From assembly GCA_963854835.1 (NCBI GenBank), contig OY978527.1, forward strand, positions 26,431,557 to 26,495,556: a stretch of DNA of 64,000 nucleotides. Reading direction: 5' to 3'. The position numbers were made by a program, and so were the translations under genes. This document shows positions 39,523 to 51,300 of the stretch, one piece after another; within the stretch, counting starts at the first letter, position 1; each line of letters opens with the position of its first letter. The notes beneath the pieces are model-generated. The model was not told where the DNA came from. It ran no database searches and saw only the letters and a list, made by a program, of their open reading frames with translations. Source of the stretch: Megamerina dolium. Lineage: Eukaryota; Arthropoda; Insecta; Diptera; Megamerinidae.

Positions 39523-39765
39523 ATGTCTGACCGTAAATCAGTTATTGAAAATGCTGATATGAACGGAGAAATGCAACAAGCTGCAGTGGATTGTGCGACA
39601 CAAGCATTGGAAAAATACAATTTAGAAATAGATAAAAAGTGTGCCACTGCGAATATAACAACATCAAGTAGCAGTAGCACCATCACCTCAACAACTCCTT
39701 CTGATTACCGTTTGTTTTTATTGAAAGGACACACACTGAAGGAGCAGTACTTCAGTACATCTTAA
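39523..39765 (+). pseudogene. Truncated dynein light chain LC8-like reading frame
   Basis: From the ATG at 39523 the first 35 residues ([20 protein letters not shown], then a [14 protein letters not shown] segment) closely follow the N-terminal helices of LC8 (cytoplasmic dynein light chain 1, Drosophila ctp/Cdlc2), an 89-residue, almost invariant protein that forms a dimer and binds dynein intermediate chain. After this the match fails: a DKK appears to join the position of the later EFDKK segment. The remaining 40 residues (Ser/Thr-rich, then [18 protein letters not shown]) have none of the LC8 beta strands, including the conserved HCIVGRNFGSYVTH region. With no ligand groove it cannot act as LC8. 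It may be a decayed retrocopy or exon fragment, or a novel short protein; an in-frame upstream ATG at 39502 adds seven residues. Confidence 0.6.
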
Positions 39766-39907
39766 TAATTCGAAAATTGGATATCTGAACGGTTTTCATC
39801 AAAAGACAAAACTTTTTTTTTGGCGGTATTCACAAATCGTCTGAAAATGTGTAGGTAGTGAAGGACATATTTTGAATAAAAAATATTTTATTATTAAAAA
39901 AGCATTA

Positions 39908-40717
39908 AAGGGTTTTCCATTAGGGACATAACAATTTTTTAATCAACTGTGAATGTTAAAACGTTAGTTAAAGACAACATTTTCATCATGGTAAAGTTCA
40001 CGAACCAGCAACGTTTGAATATTATTAAAAATTACTACCGAAATTCTGAGTCGGTGGTCGCAACTTGAAGAGCGAAAAATCATCTTCCACCGTTGCACCC
40101 TCAAAAAGTTACTGTTTGGTGCGGTTTTCATGCCGGAGGTGTGATTGGGCCGTATTTTTTCGTGGATGAAAACGACTGTCATGTTATCGTCAATGGAGAG
40201 CGCTATCGTGCTATGTTGGAAGATTATTTGTGGCCAGAATTGGATGAACTTGACATCAGCGATATTTGGTTTCAACAAGACGGTGACACTAGCCACACAG
40301 CACACGTCACAATCGATTTATTGCAAGCCAAATTCGGTGAACGTGTTATCTCGAGAAATGGTCCGGTCGAATGGCCGCCTCGTTCATGCGATCTAACACC
40401 ATTGGATTTCTTTTTATGGGGCTTTATTAAGTCACTGGTCTATTCCAACAAGCCAGCAACTTTAGACGAGCTCAAAGACAACATCCAACGCGAAATTGAT
40501 AACTTTCCGGTCGAAATGTGTAATAGAGTGGTGAAAAATTGGGTCCAAAGAATCCACTGCTGTAAACGGGCTCGTGGTGGTCATATGACTGAAATCGAAT
40601 TTCATTCATCAAATGTAATGCTTGCAATATATCCACAATAAATTTGAACTCAATATCTCAAATATTTCTGTGTTTTATTAATAGATAAAATTGTTATGTC
40701 CCTAATGGAAAACCCTT
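39908..40717 (+). mobile_element. DD41D transposon, subfamily A, internally deleted, complete ends
   Basis: Ends are a perfect-looking terminal inverted repeat of about 30 bp: AAGGGTTTTCCATTAGGGAC at 39908 and its complement ending at 40717. TA dinucleotides lie on both sides (39906-39907, 40718-40719). Total 810 bp against about 1.3 kb for a full-length element. Confidence 0.93.
39988..40641 (+). pseudogene. DD41D transposase, subfamily A, lacking the first catalytic Asp
   Basis: ATG at 39988 starts MVKFTNQQRLNIIKNYYRNS. A TGA at codon 27 (Leu position in copy 1) and a large internal deletion follow, but the frame stays in register to the TAA at 40639. The remaining core has the second Asp in QQDGDTSH (40279) and the third in CDLTPLDFF (40405), 41 residues apart, and a C-terminal EMCNRVVKNWVQRI..GGHMTEIEFHS. 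The FSDEAHF segment with the first catalytic Asp is deleted, so the product would be inactive. The left deletion junction (GCGAAAAATCATCTTC) is the same as in copy 1 near 13340. Confidence 0.9.
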
Positions 40718-41355
40718 TATAAAAAAGTATATGACTTAGGGAAGGCATCCCAACTGGAAATTGTTAAATTTTGTTTGAATTTTTCGAATCATATTAATTT
40801 TGATCTTACAAGGGAGATTTCAAGAAAAATTACCCTATCATGCTTTTAGGTATTTAGATTTTAATAAAAAGTAAAACTAAAATCTACATGTGATAGTACA
40901 TGGATTACAAAAACTTTTAAAATTCTACATACTTATAAAATTCTCTACTATTTCTACCATGAATATTGCCAATTTATTTGTTTATTTACAATAAACAAAT
41001 TGTTTATAAGTTAAAGTGAAAATAAATACTCATGTATCATAGTACTAAAGTATACATTTAGGCTCTCAAATAATTTAAACGTTCAAATGATTTAAAATTA
41101 TTATAAACATAAGTTACAAGAAGCTCTAGTGGTAGTATCGTAATATATTTTATTATGTACGTAGTTGCTTAACATATGTAATAGTAATCATAAATGAAGG
41201 GAAAATTCCGAAAATTGCCATCTCCATATAAATGACCACTTGATTTTACTACATACATTTGCATGTTCACTTCACAGCTCGTTGCCATTTTGTAATGTAA
41301 TAGACACGTGTGTGCTTTAGACGTCATCTGCATAATACATACAGTTTGTAAATAT
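40718..41355. other. AT-rich spacer
   Basis: Nothing recognised. Confidence 0.5.
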
Positions 41356-41793
41356 TGTTACGTTTTTATTCTGTGAACGTTTAATTCTATTTGAATTACC
41401 TTGTTCGATCACTGGATTCTGTTAATGATAACTGCAACACTTATTTTATACAACTATATACAGCAACAATTTATTTAATAAACTCTATTTACAATCAACT
41501 CTGTTTTAAATCAACTATTTACAATAACACTTTAATGTACTAGCAACTTTTGCCTCTGTATAGATGTTTGCGCATTCACGTTCGGAATTCGATTGATTCT
41601 CAATTCTCAACACTGGCTCTATTTATACTCTGTTGGCAACACCCCAGAATCTTCCTTTATCGAGATTCTTCTCTTCCTTTCTCGTTGGCTTGTTCTGGTT
41701 ATCGCTTATTTCTTTTTGTTGACATTCGTTTCGATGCTGCCAATAGAGTCAGTCACAATAGTGATGAGTAATCAACTATCGATACTCGTTACA
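41356..41793 (-). repeat. Solo LTR of a gypsy-like retrotransposon
   Basis: 438 bp bounded by TGTTACG and CGTTACA and flanked by ATAT on both sides (41352-41355 and 41794-41797), a 4-bp duplication typical of gypsy-type integration. Read on the minus strand it begins TGTAACGAG and ends CGTAACA, with a TATA box TATAAAT at 41627-41621 and a polyadenylation signal AATAAA at 41475-41470 in the expected order. No internal region is present, so it is a solo LTR left by recombination. Confidence 0.78.
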
Positions 41794-41849
41794 ATATTAT
41801 GTACATAAAAATATAAGATGAAGTAAAAAGAAATCCATTATTTTTGCAT

Positions 41850-42379
41850 TAAATTAAAAGGCCCGGAATATAAGGTAATGCATAGGAACCTCCCCACAAA
41901 GCTTCTGGAGCTTCTGGCGAGTCAATATCGATGTGTGTGGCCTGGCGTTGTCCTTTCGCTTGACGTTGTCGTAAGTGACCCACTTTTCATCACCAGTAAC
42001 CATCCGCTTCAGAAATGGATCGATTTTATTGCGATTCAGCAGTGATTCGGTCCATGAGGTTTTTATTTAAATGGCCCCAAACGGTTTTTTGTGCAATGTT
42101 TAGCTCCTGGGCAATAGAAGCAGTGCTTACATGACGGTCAGACTCGACGATTTTCATTATTTTATCAATATTTTCGACAATTGGCCTTCCAGAGTGCGGT
42201 GTATCTTTGACATCAAAATTACCGGAACGGAATCGACGAAACCAAAATTGCACGTGATTGTCTGTTACAGTATCAGGACCATAAACACTCTTCACATTTT
42301 CAGCCGTTTGGCTTGCGTTTTCGCCTTTATCGAAGAAAAACTGTCAAATATGGCGTATTTTCTCTTTACTGGTGTCCAT
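41850..42379 (-). pseudogene. mariner transposase relic, internally deleted
   Basis: The minus strand starts at an ATG at 42379 (MDTSKEKIRHI, a TGA-type stop, then FFFDKGENASQTA). It continues through the DNA-binding domain: FWFRRFRSGNFDVKDTPHSG, VENIDKIMKIVESDRHVST and IAQELNIAQKTVWGHL. After a frameshift come FLKRMVTGDEKWVTYDNV (first Asp), then an abrupt join to RKDNARPHTS (second Asp) and a truncated LQKLCGEVPMHY end. About 90 residues between the first and second Asp and the whole segment with the third Asp are missing. The sequence is closest in style to the mauritiana/mellifera mariners. Confidence 0.85.
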
Positions 42380-43323
42380 CAACGTGACGCGTGCTCAAAC
42401 AATACGGAGTCAAGCAATCACAAAACTGCCTGAAAAGTTTATTTAGTATGAAATCCTATCTTTATAACGCCATCTAGCGTAACCAGATACAACGGGAGGT
42501 ACAGATTACTAAAGCTATCTACTGGAAAAATAATGGATTTCTTTTTATTGTATACACATACAATACTTAGTATGTACTTAAATACATGTACAGATATTGT
42601 AAATGCCAGTATCATATACGAATGAATTTTGTAAATTATATAAATATTTGAGATTGTTGTTGTTATTGTTTGTTGTGATTGGTCTAGCCTCAAAACAACA
42701 CTCAATAATGATAATAATAACTTTTGCTGTCACTCCTCTTGTATCATTATCCATGTAATATATGCATCTATCATTATCTATAAGCATAAGTGTGAATTTA
42801 TATACGAGCAGCAGATTGCAGCAAAATGTGACAGCCAATATTAGAATCTGTTCATGAATTACTAAGTATAAAATAGATAGGCGAAAAAATGCATTATATT
42901 ATGCTTGAATCAATGCTTTAGCAAGAGGAAAATTGACATGAGAATTATTAGCAAGTGTAAAGAATGAATGAATGAAAAACTAGTCTTTTATTTTTTGTTC
43001 AAGAAAAAATATACCAATAGATTTTTCACAAAAATCTATTGAATGACATTTAGCAACCTTCTTATCACCGTTGTAGTTTTTTGTTCGTTACAAATTTACA
43101 GCGAGACGGTAGACAGATAAATTCTACATAATTAGGGTACCCCCAAAATTAGTGTTTAAGTTTAAGTGCAGAGCAATTATGGAATTTCCTATTCCACTGC
43201 AAAATGGTCATTGCTATAGTGAAAAAGCAGAAATATTTGATAAGCACCTGTCGAACATATTCTAACCTAATGCAACCGTGTTACAATCAGCGCTTCCGAA
43301 TTTACAAAAACCACCTAATCATC
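42380..43323. other. AT-rich non-coding stretch
   Basis: Nothing recognised. Confidence 0.5.
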
Positions 43324-44322
43324 CTTACTTACTTACTTATGTGGCCATAACAACCGAATATCGATTTAGGCCGAAAATAACATGCTTCGCCAGCCATCTC
43401 TGTTCTTCGCTAGCTGGCGCCAGTTAGAAATTCCAAGCGCCGTCAGGTTCTCCAGTACTTGGTCTTTCCACCGGAGGTTTGGTCTTCCTCTTCTGCGTCG
43501 TCCTCCAGCGGGTTCCGAATATAACACCTTCTTAGCTGGAGCGTGTTCTTCCATTCGCTCGACATGACCTAGCCAGCGCAGCCGCTGGATTTTGATGCGC
43601 TTTACTATGTCAATATCGGCATATAGCTCGTACAGCTCATGGTTGTACCTTATTCGGTACTCGCCACCAACGCAAATAGGTCCAAAGATCCTGCGTAGGA
43701 CCTTTCTCTCGAAAACTCCAAGCATTCGCTCATCCGAGATGGAAATTGTCCAGGCTTCAGCGCCATATGTTAGGACAGGCATGATGACAGACTTGTAGAG
43801 TGTAGTTTTCGTTCTTCGAGAGAGGGCTCGACTTTTCAATTGCTTACTCAGCCCAAAGTAACACCTGTTAGCAAGAGTTATCCTACGCATGATCTCCAAG
43901 CTGACGTCATTACTGCTGTTAATGCTGGTTCCAAGATAGACAAAGTTCCTTACTACTTCAAAAGCGTAGTTGTCAACAGTGACGTGCTGTCCAAGACGCC
44001 GGGACTCTTTGTTTGTTGACACTAGATACTTCGTCTTGCCCTCGTTCACCGTGAGACCCATCCGACGCGACTCTCTTTCCAACTCTGAGAATGCTGCACT
44101 GACTGCTCGCGTGTTCATGCCGATTATGTCAATATCGTCGGCATACGCTAACAGCATGACACTTTTGTTGAAGATAGTGCCATTATGTCGTAGATCAGCA
44201 GCTCGTATTATTTTCTCCATAATAAGATTGAAGAAGTCGCACGATAACGAATCACCTTGTCTGAAACCCCGTTCGGTATTAAACGGTGCGGAGAGGTCCT
44301 TCCCAATTTTCACTGCACAACG
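43324..44322 (-). mobile_element. RTE non-LTR retrotransposon, 5'-truncated copy 2
   Basis: Homology to RTE copies 1 and 3 begins abruptly at about 44322 (CGTTGTGCAGTGAAAATTGG on the minus strand). It runs without interruption to the 3' tail GTTGTTATGGCCACATAAG followed by (TAAG)n at about 43340-43324. Extreme 5' truncation and a short tandem-repeat tail are typical of RTE insertions. Confidence 0.93.
43366..44322 (-). pseudogene. RTE reverse transcriptase C-terminal half, uninterrupted
   Basis: An open frame of over 300 codons on the minus strand. It covers FNTERGFRQGDSLSCDFFNL (near 44270), the catalytic box YADD at 44145-44134, the thumb (LTVNEGKTKYLV, FVYLGTSINSSN), and the C-terminal RLRWLGHVERMEEH and GRPNLRWKDQVLENL segments. 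It stops just after GWRSMLF at 43366. It is the best-preserved RTE reading frame in the window. It lacks the endonuclease and RT motifs 0-3, so it is a fragment; the first in-frame ATG lies in flanking DNA (44358), giving a chance chimeric frame. Confidence 0.92.
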
Positions 44323-44896
44323 AGAGCAATAAGCTTTCAAACTAGATTTTTTACACATTTTAATTTTTAGACATTCATGTTTCGATCATAAGGGGGACGA
44401 TATTATTTCGCAGTATTTCTAGATGTCGAATATGTAAAATTAATGGCCTTATTATGAGTTACATTCGATTTTTGATCTTCGCTGGTTATCGAAAATCGAA
44501 GATCGAACGTTTCACTTGCTTTCGTTCCTGTAGTGTAGTGTTGGAAAATTGCCGAAAATGTAAGTATTTTGTGTTGGTTTTTAGTTTTTGACGACTAAAT
44601 ACTAACTTTAAACAATTTTTATTAATGTCAGGCATGTCTAAGGTTGTGAGTACCAAACAAAAAGAGGACATGTTATTGTCATTGCGAAAAAATATAAATG
44701 CATCCGATTTCAAAAGAATAGAACCAAAACAGGTCTACCCGTAAAATGCAAATAAAATGGGAATTTTGTTTGATGACTATAGTATGTATTTACACTTATG
44801 AGCAGAATGACGATTTTTGTGAAAATATTAAATTCACAAAACTTCGTAGAGATGCTTTGAAAATTTTTGAATGTTATACAATATTGTATAGATGTA
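44323..44896. other. Non-coding spacer
   Basis: Nothing recognised. Confidence 0.45.
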
Positions 44897-45891
44897 CCTA
44901 GTCAATTCGTAAATATTGGTGCACAACTAAACGCATTCATTAAGAATGCAATATTGGTTGCATCCATTTCATCTTGACTGCGATTTGACAGTTGACATTT
45001 ATGCTTCATTACCACGTAAAAAGTTTTTGGCATCAATTGAGGCGATATCGAAAATTGTATTGTTGGAGATGGTCTACTAAAATGCAACATGGGAAAGGCC
45101 ATATCTTTCAGACGTTGCGACCACTTGGAATCACTCGCAATTTTGTGTACCGTGCTGTGAAGTTGTTTGAGGATACTGGTGGAGAACGAGACCGCGCACT
45201 GTGAGAACTCCGAAAGCGATCAAATCCATGAAGAAACGAATCGACCGAAATCCGCTAAGAAAACAGAAAATTTTGTCGCGGGAAATGCGACACACTGTCC
45301 ACCTGCTCACGTCCGCATTGGAGGGAAAACGCAAGTAAAAATCGAAAGCATTACGCAGCCGGTACGCTCACAGACAAATTCTGTTTACTGACGAGAAACT
45401 CTTCATCATCGAAGAATCGTTCAATAAACAGAACGATCGTGTGTATGCTTAGTCATCCAGAGAATCCAAAAAGGCCTCTGCTTCAGCTCACAAGTCAAAA
45501 ACGACTCAACTGTGGCTAAAAAACAACATTCCGGACTTTATACCAACGGATGATTGGCCAGCTGGTAGTCCAGACTTCAACCCGTTGGATTACAAGTTAT
45601 GGTCCGTATTAGAGGGCATGGCTTGCTCTACTCGACACCCAAATATTGATTCGTTGAAGCGAGCCCTTGTCCGTGAAGTGGACAATTTCCCCATGCATAA
45701 AGTGCACTTCGCGATCGATGAGTGGCCAGATCGTCTCAAGTAGGGCTCGAACGCAAATTGAAGTCATTTCGAATAAGTTGTTCTAAGATTTGTAGCCATT
45801 GAATAACCCAATAAAAAAAAATTTTGAAAAATATTAATTCGTTTTCATTTTGGCGATTTTTCTGTGTATCAATATTTATGACTTGACTAGG
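44897..45891 (+). mobile_element. maT-like Tc1/mariner element, internally deleted
   Basis: Terminal inverted repeats CCTAGTCAATTCGTAAATAT (44897 on) and the complement of CCTAGTCAAGTCATAAATAT (ending 45891), with about four mismatches in 28, flanked by TA on each side (44895-44896, 45892-45893). Length is 995 bp, shorter than the usual 1.3 kb. Confidence 0.88.
45082..45743 (+). pseudogene. maT-like (probably DD37D) transposase relic
   Basis: Starts KGHIFQTLRPLGITRNFVYR with KLFEDTGG (N-terminal helix-turn-helix). The frame then breaks several times (TGA near 45201 and others). The first catalytic Asp is readable in ILFTDEKLFIIEESFNKQND (near 45380-45435). Shortly after, ..SSRESKKAS joins directly to AHKSKTTQLWLKNN, removing the second catalytic Asp segment. 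The third Asp is in GSPDFNPLDYKLW (near 45575), and the end reads HKVHFAIDEWPDRLK to a TAG at 45741. The spacing between the last two Asp residues cannot be measured here, so the DD37D label rests on recognition of the family. Confidence 0.8.
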
Positions 45892-46015
45892 TACTATTTT
45901 GGTGATCCAATAAGCTGAATACAAATTTGTAAGTAGAAATTACGTCTCCCGACTATTATGTTTGTAATTATCCAGCAGATCGCCAATTATTCTTTTTAGT
46001 ATCTGCCATCATTAT

Positions 46016-46373
46016 GGGTGCCGTAGCTCAGTGGTTAGTGTGTTCGCCTTCTGATCTGTAGGTCGTGGTTCAATCCCCGGCTGATGCATAACAAATTTAA
46101 TATCGATAAGATTTTTCTTTCGAATGGTACCCACCTGTCGGCAAGCAATTGGCAATTCTTCCGACAACTTGCCATGAAAAAGCTTCTAAAAGAACTCTGT
46201 GACAAAGCTCAGAAAAAGTGAAGCCACAAGTGATCTGCCGTTCGGAACCGGTTAAAATAAGTAGGTCCCTTCTAATACTGTCCAAATTTAAGACGCACAA
46301 CAGTAATGGAAGAGAAGCTCGGCCAATGAGCCCTTTGGGGCTTTAAGTGCCACATATTTATTTTTTTTTATCG
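46016..46373 (+). mobile_element. tRNA-derived SINE, complete copy 5
   Basis: 358 bp with a perfect 11-bp target duplication GCCATCATTAT at 46005-46015 and 46374-46384. The head is tRNA-like, with an RNA polymerase III A box TAGCTCAGTGG (46024-46034) and B box GGTTCAATCCC (46067-46077). The body follows, containing TTCTTCCGACAACTTGCC, CTGCCGTTCGGAACCGG and AAGACGCACAACAGTAATGG, and the end is T-rich (CACATATTTATTTTTTTTTA). Four other copies lie in the window (17.8, 19.9, 23.0 and 35.4 kb, all on the minus strand). Mobilisation would need a LINE partner in trans; which one is unknown. Confidence 0.92.
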
Positions 46374-46384
46374 GCCATCATTAT

Positions 46385-47899
46385 TTTTCGATTAGTTCTT
46401 ATAAACATTTTTGCTTTGCCTCATTAATTTTCCTTCTCCAACTAATACAATATTAAGGCTCTGTAGTAAGGGAATATGAATTTCAGTTCACCGTTGTTGT
46501 ATTCCTCTACAAAAAACGATACATATTTTATTTAATATCAAGTGTGTACCTTTTTGCATGTTAGAAAAATAAAAATAATTTATGCTTGTATACAGAGAAG
46601 GGAGAAAATGAAGACGGTCAAAGCAGGCAGTCTGTCAATATGTGTTACTCGCCAAACATTTGCTCTCTTGGGAATGTCCTAATTTCTTTTTTAGTTTTTA
46701 TAATATTGCTTTCATTTTGTGTTATAATCGTGATGATGATGATTAAGAAGTAGAAATACAGTGTATGTTGTTTTTTTATTGCACGGGAATGTGTATGTAA
46801 ATATGTGTCGGAAATAATTATCCTGCTGGAGGACAAATCAGCAATGACACACCTTATCCTTAGCCCATATTTGTAGCATATGAGTATATATTTACTTACG
46901 TATGAATAGACCACATATGTATATTTATAAATTAGGTTGTCATCAGATTGATGATACGAGACAAAATAGACACGAATGGGCTTTTCCTACATTCATCTAT
47001 ATGTAAGTAGATACAACAAAGCAGAGAAACGCGAAGGTATCACTCTTCTTTCAAGGAAGTATCACATGTCAAAGAAATATGACGACACAATATAAAGCCG
47101 CAGGAAGGAACAGGAAGCAAATATGTAATATCTGTACTACATATTAAGACCTTCGAAAAAATTGTAGTCAGGGTGTGAAAATAAAAGAGCATTGTCATAG
47201 AAAAGAAGATAAATAAAAAAAAGTATAAACTACGTAGAAAGAAAAGTGGCGGAAGCAAATGACAAATACCAAGAACTCACAACATTAAAATGAAATACTT
47301 TAGACAACTTGAGTGGCTGAGTTTTCCTAGTTATGGGTTGTACCAATCTACCCACAAAAAATATGTAAAGAATTTTCTCATATAAATCGTTCATCGTTCT
47401 TACATCAAATTTTATTTGTATTTATTTATGCTGTTCATTTTTCATTTTTTTATGTACTATGTTTCCTTCAATATACGATATATTTGAAATTATTCCAAGT
47501 ACTTGCATTTATTTGCTATGATTAATATTACTCCAGAACAAGAAAAAGCATTGCATAATCGAATGAAGTAGATCGATATAAGGTTACTTTAAACATAGAT
47601 AAGTCGCTTTCTTTACTTTACTTTGTGCCAATTACGCTGGTGATGGCCAAAGTCAACAATGACTACGTTTGTAAACTGAGAGAAAATATTGATAGAAAAG
47701 CACAGTCAAAACAAATAAGTGTAGAAATAATTAATACACTTAATTATACGCAAAATGCTTAATTAGAAAATTAATTAATAGAGCACTTTATCCTTAAAGC
47801 TCTGTGGATTAAGTCTTCACTGCATCGCATAGAAAGTCTTCTAGCACGTACTACATATATGAACGATAGAAATGGATGCTTAACGACTTGTTTGGACGT
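46385..47899. other. AT-rich non-coding stretch
   Basis: Nothing recognised. Confidence 0.5.
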
Positions 47900-48360
47900 T
47901 ATGGCTTCAGATCTAGTAAATTGACCATGGACCACATTCCCGGAGAAGACACCTCAAAACAATGTTTGAGTTCAACATTCCTGTAAAACTCATTCGAGTT
48001 TGCAGAATGATTTCATACTATGGACTTCTTCAAAACTACTATGAAGAAAGTTATAGGAGCTATTGATTTGCAAAATATTTACAGTATCTTCAGCAAACGA
48101 TATTGATGATATTGATATAATTTTGTGATGGGTTTTGTGATTAATGAGAGCAAGTCGATGTATTGAATTGCCAACAAAAATGGATAAATGGAAGAGACTG
48201 TGTCTATCTTGGAACCAGCATTACCTCCAGTAATGACGCTTACCATCTGATCGTGCGAAAGACCATTATTGACGAACAGGTTCTACTTTGGAACCTGTTT
48301 TGGAACGGAAACCGCATTTTTCAAGTCCCTCATCATGCTGAATATTAAGGAAGATCAGAA
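47900..48360 (+). pseudogene. RTE reverse transcriptase relic, old and diverged
   Basis: Readable pieces in RTE order: GFRSSKLTMDHIPG (compare FRPGKSTIDQI, 24875), then MGFVINESKSMY near 48126 (compare MGLTVNEGKTKY), VYLGTSITSSND near 48205 (compare VYLGTSINSSND) and RKTIIDEQVLLWNLFWNGN. The frame is destroyed and the polymerase core is largely missing. It is much more diverged than the three large copies. Confidence 0.72.
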
Positions 48361-51300
48361 AAATCTGTTCGACTCGTGACAGAAAGGGAACGAATCATTT
48401 ACTTTCAATGGATTTTTAAACAATTAGCGATTTAGTAGCTCATCTTCTAGCCAAAGATCTTTTACAAGAGGCAAAAAAGCGAAATAAAAAAACCATCACC
48501 TAAAGCTCTTAAACTCAATGTGCTAGCCCAAAATTCTCATTCACCTCCACAATATTAGCATGTCCACTTCAGAAGAAAACATATTTTGCAAAAAGAAAGA
48601 GGTAACAGTAGACATTGCTAAATGCCCAGTCGTATCTAGAATGAGGCCTGAGAAGTAGTGCGGAAATAAATTAGAAGAAAAGAAAATGTACCATACAAAT
48701 ATTTATCCAACCTAAGAAAACACGATAAATATCCTTGGGGTCTTAGAAAATTATACTTCATACTCAATCCTTTTAAAATCTTATCTTAAATCTAAAAGCA
48801 AGCTTAATGCCTTGACGTTTGAATATTATTGCGATACAAGGACACACTTTTGATGCTTCGAAAGATTTGATCGAAAGGAAGGTATTAAGAAAATGTATTT
48901 GTGAAGATAAGGAGAGGATATTCCTGTCTTCTGAAAAAAAAACTTCCGTGGATTTATTGAAAACGGAAGAATGCGGGGTGATGTTCTTAGACAATTAATG
49001 TTCTACTTGTGCTTATTTTTTTATTTCCTCTTCAGAATTCATTTTATAAGAGTATGCAAGAAAATAATGTTCTTTTATTCTCCTGACAAAGTTAGAGCTT
49101 CCATAGAGCAATGTGGCATGCATTTGGATAACACTGAAAAGTGACAACTATTTGATGCTGAATCTTGCTCGGTGTAAAAGGTGAAAGGCAACAAAATTAA
49201 ATATTCTAATATACTTTTGTAAAACCACCTTTCTCTGAGTTTTATATTTAACTTCGAAAGGAATTATCCAAATGATGACCGTTTGAAAAAATCGATAATA
49301 ATTTGTTATCGACAAAGCTATAGACGATGCTTAATTTTCTTTCAGATATGTTTTGTGTTAAACAATAAATTTTGTCTTATTGAGTCACCCCATATATGTC
49401 TATGTATTTTAAAACACTCACTTTGCATGAAATCAAATCAAAATCACAAACTTGGAGATATTCATCTACTTCGCTGCTTAGAGGTCATCATTTAACCACT
49501 GAAATTGTAACTCTCTCTCACTCTGTCTACATGCTTTAGGGTATGAAGATATGTATAATATTTCGTGTATTGATATGTTCATATTTTGTATGTATTAATA
49601 AATACATATATACATATTCATGCACACACACAAACTTGTATATATTGAAGATGGTGCCATATTAAACGTGTGAACGTGATAAAAATTTCAAATTTTTCTT
49701 TTCGTGAATTACATCATCCATCGACGGCGAATGACAATTTTATTGGACATTTTTATTATATTTGTCTTTGTTAATGTTATTTGTCGTTGTTGTTTGTCAT
49801 TGTCATCAAAGTCAAAGTGTCTGCCTTTCTGTGTGTATGTGTGTGTGCGTTGTCTGTGTTTGGGTGGAATTTTTGTTTGATGTATATATTGTGTATTTTA
49901 TACAATACTTGCTTTGCTTTCACCCTCCTATATATGAGTATATATCAACATATATGATGCACATATATCAACATATCATATCATTTCCCTTACCATCTTT
50001 AATCAATTCTCCGTCGTACAAATTTATACATACGTATATAATCATTTTTTTTATACATATTACAATGTGTAGTATGCGTAATCTGCAATTAGGGTTTATT
50101 GCTTTTAAAAAACTTTCTGGGTATGTGTGTGTGGGTATGAATGAGTGTCTTGTCATTTGTTGTTGTTGTTATTATTATTAACATACCTTCATAGCTACAT
50201 AAATGTGTGTAGGTACATACATCTATTTTGTCATATCTCATATTCTTTACATAGAAAGCAACATTTATGTGATATACTTTAGCGATGTGATACCCAGCAC
50301 CCCGATATATTTTATTGCTTCGAAGACGATGATGAAACTACCGAAAGCGTCAACGGCCAGCGTTATTAAGCCATGATACCGTATTTTGTGATACTCATTG
50401 TTCGTGAAAATGTCATGAGTGGCTACTTGCTTCCGCAGAACGGCTCTACATGCTACAGAGCTCAACAAATAATCAATTAATAGCGATCATTGTTCCCAGA
50501 GTGACTCATATCGAAAATAAGACGAGGGCTCTAGCTCAATTGAGAGCTAACATGTAAATCTGTCGCCATATCGGTTGAATAATTGGCTGTGAAGGCACAA
50601 TTGTGCCCATTTGCGAACTAAACTAAATGATTATCCAAATGAACAATAAAATAATTGTATTTAGTATTATTTTTTTCAGAAACAAATGTTTCCACTTTAA
50701 ATAGTCTATCCTTTATGACTGTCTGCCTACTTGTTTGTCTCTTCGCTTTATTGTCACATAAGGCTATATCTATTAAATAAAGTTTGAGTTCAGTCAACTT
50801 CCCATACAAAAGTATGTTTAGGAGCTTAATTGCATATAATAATGTAGAAAATTAAAATATAGCAATGAAAATCCTACATAAGGATACACAGGACCACATA
50901 AGGCTACATAAATGTTCGTGTGGCCAAAATCATTATTATTATTGCATAAATATAATAATTATAATAATAGTAATAATAATTATTATTGTAATTCTTATAC
51001 TTATTTCAAGAATTTGCAAAATTCCGTACTCAGAAAGAGTTTCAAAAATTGGCTACCCTAACGCACATGCAAGTATATGGCTGTGTTGGTGTATTCAAGT
51101 GAGTGAAAAATAGATAGATGAATATATGAGTAAGAGTATGTGTTATATTTACCATTTAAATTATTAAAAAAATACAAAAAGGAAGGAACAAACTGCAGAA
51201 ATGATTGATGATTAAAAATTTTTGTTTGAAAATTATAAATTTCTTAACGGAGAGTGTATTTCGGAAAATACATATTGTTCATGTATGTAGTTAGAATATT

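Noticed and set aside
46020..46090. A tRNA gene with A and B boxes
   Set aside because: It is the head of a SINE: it continues into a conserved body, is flanked by an 11-bp target duplication, and other copies share the body.
49762..50181. A 139-codon Cys/Val/Ile-rich open frame
   Set aside because: Built from TG- and TA-rich low-complexity DNA, with no domain, no homology I recognise and no supporting splice or promoter signals.
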